64,000 nucleotides of DNA from Macrocystis pyrifera (Eukaryota; Sar; Phaeophyceae; Laminariales; Laminariaceae). The position numbers and the translations under genes are program-made. Below the pieces are notes generated by a model, which was given only the letters and a program-made list of their open reading frames with translations, made no database searches and was not told the DNA's origin. Of this stretch, positions 56,677-64,000 are shown in pieces. Position 1 is the stretch's first letter. Each line of letters opens with the position of its first letter. The stretch is from contig JASSKH010000003.1 of the NCBI GenBank assembly GCA_031763025.1, positions 1,665,001-1,729,000 of the forward strand, written 5' to 3'.

Positions 56677-56781
56677 TTACGGGGGTCCATAGTAACTAGG
56701 ACCAAATATTGTCAGTAAAAATAGGTAAATATATAGGTTTTTATGCATACCATAGGTCCTATTAACTTGCGACCCCCGTAA
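56677..56781. mobile_element. TTACGGGGG MITE inserted in a foldback of another family
   Basis: 105 bp, TA on both sides. Its flanks (GTCCCGTTTTGGGGATGAAC on the left, TTTGTCCCCGAAACGGGA on the right) are the two arms of the TTAACCC family. Confidence 0.9.
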
Positions 56782-56814
56782 TAGTTTGTCCCCGAAACGG
56801 GAAAGCGGTATTTT

Positions 56815-56918
56815 TTACGGGGGGCCATAGTAAATTGGACCAAAAATTGTTGGTAAAAAAGGGAAATATATAGACTTTTGTGTGTACCGTAGGTCCTATT
56901 TACTGTAGTCCCCCGTAA
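56815..56918. mobile_element. TTACGGGGG MITE
   Basis: TTACGGGGGGCCATAG / CTGTAGTCCCCCGTAA. It lies at the outer edge of the interrupted foldback. Confidence 0.87.
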
Positions 56919-57034
56919 TAATAGGGTTTACGTATTGATAGAACTGCGCGCCACGTTTGGGGGGGGGGGGGGGGGGGGGGGGGGGACGTGGCACTAGAGT
57001 CGGATACGTTTTTTTTGTATTAAGTGAAAGGGTT

Positions 57035-57155
57035 CACACCCCGGACAGATCATACAGATCATGATGTAGTGTAGATGATCTAGTTCATCACCTGCCGTCG
57101 TGAGAAGTTGCGCAGGATCTGCTTATAAGGCAGATAGATCACACCCAGGAAACAT
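57035..57155. repeat. GATCTAG/TTTCCTGGGT dispersed repeat (reverse)
   Basis: ACAGATCATGATGTAG, GTTGCGCAGGATCTGC and GATAGATCACACCCAGGAAA: the reverse complement of the modules at 13243-13450. Confidence 0.65.
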
Positions 57156-57671
57156 GTGCTGCTTCAGATAATGCGACAGCATGAGCTAAAAACATATCAT
57201 ACACGAACGGGAATACCTGTGCCTTGAAATATCTAGATGTGCAAGGTGCGGTGGGTTTTTGTTGGCAGGCCGCTGTGTTTCCCTTCTTGTTTTGTATTTC
57301 ATCCTTTTCTGTATTTCTATCTGGCCTCCATCTTTTTGTTTGACTCTGCAGGGCTACTGACTGTATTTTTGTTTTTTGTGCGTCTACGTCGTAGTGCTGC
57401 AGTTATATCTCTCTTTCTGACTGTGCTGTGGTTTTGTGGCTCCGCATAGGTGTCCTTCTCTCTCTCTTTCTACGCATCTGCCTGCCTCCATCATCTCGCT
57501 CGATATATTTGTAGTCTGTCTCTCTTTTGCCTATCCCTCTCTTTCTATCTCCCCTCTCTCTCCTCTCGATATACGTATTATTAATAGTACATGCACATGC
57601 ACACGTCTCACCCCCCCCCCCCCCCCTCTACTTGGAATATATATATATATATATATACCAGTATACATGTG

Positions 57672-58207
57672 TGAATAGGTTGGGTTGGCGTCGGTTATCG
57701 ACGACGCTGTAGAGCACGCCTCTCATTGCGTGAGCTAGACAACCAGGGTGCCGTTTTTTTTTTTTTGTTTTTTGGGGGTTACCAAGGCTGGCCGTGGAGA
57801 TATGTCATTTGTGTGCGGGAAGAACCTTAACTCCGCACAAGGGGAGGGGGATGATCGTGTCAGGTAGTGTGTACCAGGGTACATTGTGAGGCATCCACGA
57901 GGCAGTTCGATAGTGAACCCATTGCTGTCTCTGGAAGTGGCCACACCGGAAAACAAATGGAATCGTTGACGTTGTCATCCATACGCAAAAGAAGCCGCCT
58001 CGAAAGTGGTTCCTAGTAGGATGCAGCTCACCCTTCATGCGACTCGCCCAGCACCTCACGGCGCTTGCTTCGCGCTTGGTGCAAGCAGTGTCTGTCTGTT
58101 CGGTGAAAATCCGACGTTCTCCATCCCGACATTGTAGGGATGCTCGGTTCTATGGTCGTACGACTACGGCCATGCATGATAATGAGTACACCCCCCCCCC
58201 CCCCCCC
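57672..58207 (+). repeat. C-tailed dispersed repeat, complete copy
   Basis: Co-linear with 40622-41158 from AGGTTGGGTTGGCGTCGGTT, through the internal T run (57753-57765), to CATGCATGATAATGAGTACA and 18 C. Confidence 0.85.
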
Positions 58208-58224
58208 AACACACACACTCCCCA

Positions 58225-58320
58225 TCTATTAGAAGTGGGAACGGTGCTCCGTCTCGGAAGGAGTGCGTGGTCAATGGTCACCTGACTGTGGCAAGCAAAA
58301 ATGAGTACGCTCCCCCCTCC
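58225..58320 (+). repeat. GTGGTCAATG repeat end with C tail
   Basis: GGAACGGTGCTCCGTCTCGG, GCGTGGTCAATGGTCA, CAAAAATGAGTACGCTCCCC. This is a second, shorter C-ended module, also at 42425, 63440, 63689 and (reverse) 18620 and 48310. Confidence 0.7.
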
Positions 58321-58384
58321 CCAACGCCTGCCTCTACAACTCCCTCTGTAATACTTAACTTGCTGTTCCCCGGTGTGCGCCTGG

Positions 58385-58440
58385 TTGTTCTTATGGTTGA
58401 GCCTAAGCTGTTGCGGTACATCGTGATCAGGTCGTTGCAT
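58385..58440 (+). pseudogene. Shadow of exon 25 (decayed copy of its 5' end)
   Basis: CTTATGGTTGAGCCTAAGCT.TTGCGGTACATCGTGATCAGGTCG matches exon 25's ATGGTTGAGCCTAGGCTGTT.GCGGTACATCGAGATCAGATCG, and the upstream pyrimidine stretch is duplicated too, but the CAG acceptor is lost. Confidence 0.82.
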
Positions 58441-58599
58441 TTTTGCAACGACCCCCCCCCCCCCCCCCCGCCCACTGTCTCCCTCTACGAACGCCCCCTC
58501 TGTAATGTGTAACTCCCCTTGCCCATTTCCGCCTGATTTTGATTCCAGAATCTACGTTTTAACTCCCCTGTTCTCATGTGTGCCTGGTTTTCATTCCAG

Positions 58600-58767
58600 A
58601 TGGTTGAGCCTAGGCTGTTGCGGTACATCGAGATCAGATCGGAGGAGGGAGACCAGGGGGGGTCTCACAACAATATTGATGTCGCCGTGCACGTCTCCCT
58701 GACGGACAACTTTAGGCTCAGCGGATCTCTCTTGCCCGAGAAGCTCAACGCGCTGCTCACGTCGCAG
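58600..58767 (+). CDS. ADCY10-like: Exon 25: region after the GNP motif
   Basis: 56 codons, phase 0 to 0, donor GTGTGG. Product MVEPRLLRYIEIRSEEGDQG, then NIDVAVHVSLTDNFRLSGSL and PEKLNALLTSQ. In ADCY10 the corresponding part is a variable loop followed by SLKEISLIQLDSM. Confidence 0.82.
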
Positions 58768-59039
58768 GTGTGGTGGAAGCGGAGGGGGGTGGGGCAGACG
58801 GAGGCGGAAGCGCGGGGGGGGGGGGGGGGGGAAGCGTTTTTTGTTGTTGTGTTTTGGGTTTGTTGATTGTGTGTTTGGTGTTCTAGTGTATTTGTTTGTT
58901 TCGTGTTGGTTGTGTGTTCGTTTTGTGTTGTGTTGGTTTTGTTCGTTATTTTGTTGGTCGGTTAGTGTGGTCCTTTCTGTTCGCACGAGAGAAAAATAGC
59001 ATCTGGTGTGGAATATCAATATCGGAATCGAGGCCGACA

Positions 59040-59240
59040 AAAAAAAAAAACTGATCAATACGATACCGGCAACAACAAAAACTGATCGATATGATACCGA
59101 TAAAACCCCAAAAATGTAATCGATACGATACCGGTACAACAAAAAAAACTATTAATAATCGATTCGATACCGATAAAACAAAAAACTAGTCGATACGAAA
59201 CCGGTACATCATCATACCAATCGATACGATCGATATTTGA
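59040..59240. repeat. About 33-40-bp degenerate tandem repeat
   Basis: Units AACTGATCAATACGATACCG / GGTACAACAAAAAAA repeat about five times with drift. Confidence 0.7.
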
Positions 59241-59242
59241 TA

Positions 59243-59321
59243 CCACTCTGTTGCATACTGTAAACACCATTTTTACACTAATGGTCAAACCAAACGGTGA
59301 TTATATTTCGGAACAGAGTGG
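59243..59321. mobile_element. CCACTCTG foldback element
   Basis: 79 bp, ends CCACTCTG / CAGAGTGG, TA on both sides (59241-59242, 59322-59323). Confidence 0.85.
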
Positions 59322-59524
59322 TACATGGAAGGCTAAAAAAACACACGGGGACACCAGGGGATGGAGGGTAGAACTACGGCAACACTAACAATAATGCCAT
59401 GAGCCGTCGACGCACAGTCAACCCATTGATCTTTTAACGCCACAATTAACAGGAAAGCACGAGGATTGTATCCAATCAAATGCCTTCTTTTTGTGCGTTA
59501 TTTGTTTGTTCGTTTTGTTTGTTT

Positions 59525-60397
59525 GTTGAGGGCCCATCTTATCGAGGACTGTTGGTCCTTTCAATTTGATTCGATTTTTTTTTTTTCTAATTTAATTTGC
59601 ATCTGATTGGCCGAACAGTGAATGAGCAGGCAGGATTCGAAGGGGCCAATTAGAAAAAAAAAAAACAATTTGAGTGAAGAGTCTTATTTTTTCGTGCGAT
59701 TTTTTTTATTTCATTTTCGAATTTGGGAGTTGATCAGCCTTGATGTAGCATGTCCATGGTGGGTCGACACCCCCGGTGGAGTCTGTTGTGATTCTTGGGC
59801 GCTTCGGTAACCACGGTCTAGGCGATAACACGCGAACCTCAACGACAGGCGACCGGAGCTATAGGCGCGCCCACGGCCACAGACCATAGCAAATCGTACC
59901 CCGGCGGTGGCGCCTCAACAGAAAATCATGGCGGCCGCAAACCCAATTTTTCGGCCTGCTCAACCGGTCAACCATCACGAAAACCGAGCAAACGAGGAAA
60001 AAATCAGGGGATACGCTCGATACCTCGATAGCTGCATCACCGTTGCTGTTCCGCACGTAGCGCTTGAGGGCTCCCTCCGCCCGTCCAAGACACCCTAAGA
60101 GTGATAGCTTCCTATCCTGCGCCACCAAAAAGAACAAAATGCTGGCGGCGGCGCGCACGCGACAACGCAAACCTTCGCTCTCGTCTACGCTCGTGGCTAT
60201 TGGTCGGCTGGGCGTTGTGTGACACGCTGCGTTATTCCAGGTTGTTTCGATTTCCTTTTTGTTTGACAATGAATGCCCCGTTTCCTGATAGGATACAAAC
60301 ACGTTTTTTTTCGAATTCAAATTAATATTCATTGCAATTGAAATTTTATTTCCAAATAACGAAATTTAGGGTTCCCCGTTAATATGGGCTCTTAGTG
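59525..60397 (-). mobile_element. DNA element, long form (parent of 13621-13740)
   Basis: Ends AGGGCCCATCTTATCGAGGA and CGTTAATATGGGCTCTTAGTG are imperfectly inverted, and each matches one end of the 120-bp copy in intron 8. The interior carries one minus-strand frame of 157 codons (60332-59859) that I do not recognise and that has no visible transposase motif, so the element is probably non-autonomous. Confidence 0.7.
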
Positions 60398-61545
60398 GTT
60401 ATTTTGTTTGTTTGATTGTTTCGTTTGTGTGTTTGTTCCGTTCGTGTGTTTGTGTTTGTTTTGTTTGTGATGTTTTGTTTATTTGTTTATGTGTTTGTTT
60501 GTTTGTTTGTGTATTTATTTCATTTATTTATTCATTCTTTTATTTATTTTATGGTTGGTTTCTGTTTTGTTTTCGTTGTTTTGGTGGTTGATCGATTGGT
60601 TGGTTGTGTTTTTTTTTTTTTTTTTCCTTTGCTCTGCTTGTGCTGCTTGTTTTGTTTCCTGCTACGTACCAGGTATCATCTATACCGGGTACTTTGTTTG
60701 CTTTCTCTTCAGATCACCTTTGTTTTATTTTCGTTTGTTTTGGATGCTTGTTTGTTGGCTTGCTAGTTTCGTTCTTGTTTTTATTGTTTGTTTCATTTTA
60801 ATGTGTTGCCATCGGTTCATGATTCTCGTGCAGTATCAGCAGTGTGTCTGCTCTGTTAACTTCTGTTTTGTTCAGCTTATTTGTACCAGCATGTTTTATT
60901 CTGTCTTTCATTCACTTTTTTTGTTGAGGTGAAGTACTTTTGGACGTAGTCTGTACCAGGCATGATACGTGCATACATTAATGGTTAGTTGATGATTTGC
61001 TTCAAGCATTGAGGATGTTTTCGTTTGCGCCGATGCTCGTCGAGCACCTTTTGCGTTGTTCAGCTTTATTAATTTTGTTGGGATTCTTCCGTCTTGATAT
61101 CTGTCTCAGTTCAGTTGGTGTGTGGTTGATTGTTTTTTTGGTGTTCGATTGTTGAGGTGGATTGTTTTTGTTTTCAGTGCGATGAACATTTGTTGCGCTT
61201 TCGACTATTTTTATGATGAGACAAAAAATGTTTTTGATACGTGTGTAAGTAGTTTTGTCATGACCACTTTCACGTAATCAAAAGTGTTAGGTTTGTTCCG
61301 GGCATGTTTTGGTTTTTTCGATTACAACGCTTTTTTTCGAGCAATGCGTACTCGTTTTACACCCAATGGTCGTCAAAACGCATTTAATTCTTGGTCAAAC
61401 GTGGAAAGTTTGTTTATGGCGTGTTCGAGCATGTTTTCATTTTTTCATGATAAATGTTCGGATCGAACAACAGTGTTTTTATACTGCTGTACTTGGTACT
61501 CATTCTCACCGATGCTCGTTAAACGCGCATTTTGTCGCTCGTCAG

Positions 61546-61697
61546 ACGGATCGGCTGAACAGCTGCCAGCTCATGGCCCTCAAGGTGGCGAGCCTCATAG
61601 GCAAAGAGTTCTCCACATGGTTCCTGTACAGAGTGTACCCGATTAGCGGTCACAAGGACCGCCTCCTGCGAGAGCTTACGGAGCTGGAAGAGAAAGG
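61546..61697 (+). CDS. ADCY10-like: Exon 26: helical region
   Basis: 152 nt, phase 0 in and phase 2 out. Product TDRLNSCQLMALKVASLIGK, EFSTWFLYRVYPISGHKDRL and ELTELEEKG. Aligns with human LDSMRLSHQMLVRCAAIIGL.FTTELLFEIL. I place the donor at GTACGA (61698), not GTGGGG (61708), because only the former keeps frame with exon 27 (GG plus A giving Gly). Confidence 0.88.
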
Positions 61698-61732
61698 GTA
61701 CGAGAGGGTGGGGAGGGTGGGCAAAAATACTA

Positions 61733-61811
61733 CACTCTGTCCCCGAATAATAAGAAACGTTTTGTTGTATGTTAGTATACATGACATCCCTTATATTCAA
61801 GGACGGAGTGG
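61733..61811. mobile_element. CCACTCTG foldback element
   Basis: 79 bp, CACTCTGTCC / GGACGGAGTG ends, TA on both sides. Confidence 0.8.
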
Positions 61812-61979
61812 TATTAATACTTCGTTTTTTTTCGTTTGTTATCGCTTTTTTTTTTTGCATTTTTTTTGTTTGTTTTTTGCATTTTTTTTGTTTTTTTGTT
61901 TCCCTGGGGCGGGTGGGGGGGGTGGGGGGGTTGGGTTTTTGGCTCGCTTTTTTTATTTTTTTTTATTGCTTTGTGGGTG

Positions 61980-62131
<152 letters not shown>

Positions 62132-62270
62132 CTTTTTTTTGCTCTTTGCTTATATTTTTGCTTGCGCTGCTTGTGTTTGGCCTGATTTTTTTTTCTTGCG
62201 TATTGCTTTATGACACCCTTGCTATACATGCCCACGTGTGTCGGTATGGTGTGTGTGCGTGTGCTTCCAG

Positions 62271-62429
62271 ATTTTTGGTGGAGGTTCAGGGCCAGCGAGC
62301 TGCTTTCGTGATCGAGATGGAGGGATCGGGGCGACACAGGCCGGTTCGATATCCGAGCGCAAACGATCGCGACCCATCAGCCTACAGCGGGAACGACATA
62401 ATGCGAGAGAACATGAACCTCGTCTACAA
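62271..62429 (+). CDS. ADCY10-like: Exon 27: helical region
   Basis: 159 nt; its first base completes GGA from exon 26; phase 2 out, donor GTGGGT. Product FLVEVQGQRAAFVIEMEGSG, then YSGNDIMRENMNLVYK. In human sAC the same place is a long variable insert followed by HRIRFCNPMMQ. Confidence 0.82.
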
Positions 62430-62620
62430 GTGGGTGCTGAGTTTTTCGAATGGTGCATGAGCGCTATTAATAGCTGTTACAGCCTGGCAGCTGCGGTAGC
62501 GCCTTCTGCTCGTGCAGTGTATCTCTACTCCTGGTATGGTCGTTGCCTTGTGCTCGTGCATGTATGGGAGGGGTGTTGTGTTACGTGTTGCACATAGGGC
62601 AGGAAGTTCAGAGAAAAATA

Positions 62621-62728
62621 TTACGGGGGAACATAGTAAATAGGACCTACGCTACAGACAAAAACCTATATATATATATGCATATGTTTACTAACAAAAC
62701 TGGTCCTATTTACTATGGTCCTCCGTAA
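62621..62728. mobile_element. TTACGGGGG MITE (reverse orientation)
   Basis: TTACGGGGGAACATAG / CTATGGTCCTCCGTAA with TA before it and a TA-microsatellite interior. Confidence 0.87.
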
Positions 62729-62809
62729 TCGTAAAGCAAAGGAACGGCCGTTGTTTTGTAGTAGTGCGATCGCACCAGCCGGATTTGCAATCTGCTATTT
62801 CTTTCGCTA

Positions 62810-62914
62810 TTACGGGGGTCCATAGTAAATAGGACCAAATATTGTCAGTAAAAATAGGGAAATGTATAGGTTTTTATGTGTACCATAGGTCCTATTAACT
62901 ATGAACCCCCGTAG
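62810..62914. mobile_element. TTACGGGGG MITE
   Basis: TTACGGGGGTCCATAG / CTATGAACCCCCGTAG, TA on both sides. Confidence 0.9.
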
Positions 62915-63439
62915 TAACATGACAGCTGCGGTGGTGTCTCATGCTCGTGCTGTCTGTTCAGTCTGTTGTCGCTACTCCGACGTGCGCTCGCCCTCCCTTC
63001 CTTCTTCACGATGATTGCTCTGGGCACACTACTGCCTACCAGCCTTCCAGGGCCTATCCAGGGGCTTTATTATCGCGCTTTTGAGACTTGTAAACATGCC
63101 GTGTTCTCTCTACCAACAACTAATACAGCCTTTCGTCGTAAACTTGCACAATGTATGTTACACTCTCACTGCGTGTCGTGTCGTTGCAGTTGTTGCAGTT
63201 GCTGTTTGCTCCGAATTTGCTCCGATTGGACCAGTGTGTGTTTCGTTGTTGTTGTGCGTGTTTCCGGAAAGGTGAGTATTGTTTACCTCCTATATTATTT
63301 TTTGGTAAATTTCCGCACGAAGTGGTGTGTATGTAGGTGGGATGAATGGTTATGATTTGCGCCCTTAGAAGCAGATTTTCTACGAAGCATTCCCCGTTAC
63401 CCCTCCCCCCCCCCCCCCCTCCTCCTCTCCACCCTCTTA

Positions 63440-63504
63440 GTCTCCCCCGTCTCGAAAGGGATGCGTGGTCAATGATGGACTACGGCAAGCAACCAATGAG
63501 TACG

Positions 63505-63534
<30 letters not shown>
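63440..63534 (+). repeat. GTGGTCAATG repeat end with C tail
   Basis: GTCTCGAAAGGGATGCGTGG ... GGCAAGCAACCAATGAGTAC.GC then about 30 C. Confidence 0.78.
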
Positions 63535-63535
<1 letters not shown>

Positions 63536-63688
63536 CACCTCTTGCCGCCCGGTGGTCGGTGTTGTCCTACTTGTCGTTCGGACCTATTCGTGGATTGGTT
63601 GGTTGGTTAATTTATTGGTTGGTTGGTTCGCTGGTATGTTGGTTTGTTGAAGCTCAACCGTGTCCCTCTTGTACCCCCCCCCTCCCCC

Positions 63689-63773
63689 CTCCGTCTCGAA
63701 AGGGATGCGTGGTCAATGGTCAAATGACTAAGGCAAGCAACAAATGAGTACGCCCCCCCCCCCACCCCCCCCC
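63689..63773 (+). repeat. GTGGTCAATG repeat end with C tail
   Basis: Second copy 250 bp downstream, with CAAGCAACAAATGAGTACGC then C runs. Confidence 0.78.
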
Positions 63774-63920
63774 CGCCTTCGGCCTCCTTATCCTCCCGCC
63801 CAATGGTCGGCGCTGTGATTCTTGTCATTCCAACTTATTGGTTGGTTGACTCTCGTTGCTTGGTTTGTCGCACCTGAACCTGGACGGTGCGCCAACTGAC
63901 CACGTACGACTATACCGCAG

Positions 63921-64000
63921 GTTCACGCACGGGTTTATGATGGAGATGCTGCAGCTGAAGATGCTGAACAACCAGAAGAGCTTCCTCCGAGATCGCATCC
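63921..64000 (+). CDS. ADCY10-like: Exon 28 (cut by the window end): helical region
   Basis: Its first base completes AAG from exon 27. Product KFTHGFMMEMLQLKMLNNQK and SFLRDRI, still open at the window edge. Aligns with human RIRFCNPMMQKTAYELWLKDQRKAMHLKCARFLE, so the TPR-like tail should follow downstream. Confidence 0.85.

Larger units (their letters stand above)
56329..58599 (+). other. Intron 24
   Basis: Two shadows of exon 24's 3' end (56417-56463, 56558-56605); a TTAACCC foldback interrupted by a MITE (56630-56815); a second MITE (56815-56918); poly(G) (56960-56985); a GATCTAG repeat (57035-57155); a complete C-tailed repeat (57672-58207); and a shadow of exon 25 (58385-58440). The acceptor is TTTTCATTCCAG at 58588-58599. 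Confidence 0.75.
58768..61545 (+). other. Intron 25
   Basis: 2.8 kb: G-rich start, a CGATACGATACCGGTA-type tandem repeat (59040-59240), a CCACTCTG foldback (59243-59321), an 870-bp DNA element (59525-60397), T/TTTG-rich sequence (60400-61280), and a shadow of the intron's own 3' end (about 61020-61060). The acceptor is GCTCGTCAG at 61537-61545. Confidence 0.7.
62430..63920 (+). other. Intron 27
   Basis: Two TTACGGGGG MITEs (62621-62728, 62810-62914), TATTAATA at 62465-62472, and two GTGGTCAATG repeat ends with poly(C) (63440-63534, 63689-63773). The acceptor is TATACCGCAG at 63911-63920. Confidence 0.75.

Noticed and set aside
59859-60332. 157-codon minus-strand frame inside the DNA element
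   Set aside because: No transposase motif or known domain seen. Recorded only as content of the element.

Overview
This is an intron-rich eukaryotic window. Its backbone is one plus-strand gene that runs off both ends. I assembled 28 exons covering about 2,070 codons. Most junctions are GT..AG, one is GC..AG, and splice phases agree from exon to exon. Their products align in order with mammalian soluble adenylyl cyclase (sAC, ADCY10): the end of cyclase domain C1, all of C2 with the adenine lysine (DDKG) and the catalytic Asn and Arg (VNLAAR), then an AAA/STAND-type P-loop NTPase with Walker A (GLPGAGKT) and Walker B (VVIDDAQ), then the helical region that in ADCY10 leads into a TPR-like tail. 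Between C2 and the P-loop lies a lineage-specific Ser/Gly/Pro/Glu-rich insert of roughly 1,000 residues. T-rich 3' splice sites, moderate GC, long introns and a copia-type element would suit a stramenopile such as a brown alga, but I cannot fix the organism and this is a low-confidence inference.

Layout: 1-6384 carries the C1 end and C2 (exons 1-6). 6385-17714 holds two small linker exons inside long introns, one with a 2.9-kb repeat and one with a 3.45-kb gag-only LTR retrotransposon on the minus strand. 17715-27246 carries the low-complexity linker and the start of the NTPase module (exons 9-16). 29319-31284 carries Walker A. 33313-50768 is a 17.5-kb repeat-filled intron. 50769-64000 carries Walker B and the helical region (exons 20-28).

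The introns are a catalogue of small mobile DNA. There are about 16 copies of a 105-bp foldback MITE (ends TTACGGGGG, target site TA), two other foldback families, an 870-bp DNA element with a 120-bp deletion derivative, a roughly 530-bp dispersed repeat that always ends in a poly(C) tract, a probable tRNA-derived SINE, and many micro- and minisatellites. Poly(C)/poly(G) runs reach about 106 nt and some sit directly in 3' splice sites.

Three observations stand out. (1) The palindrome TATTAATA occurs about 20 times and is exactly the footprint expected after excision of the TTAC...GTAA MITE from a TA site. (2) At least five exon edges have decayed partial copies ('exon shadows') in the adjoining intron. 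(3) A repeat family ends in poly(C). Three exons contain a reading-frame break, each at or next to a G or C homopolymer, so either the assembly has homopolymer errors or this copy of the cyclase gene is decaying.
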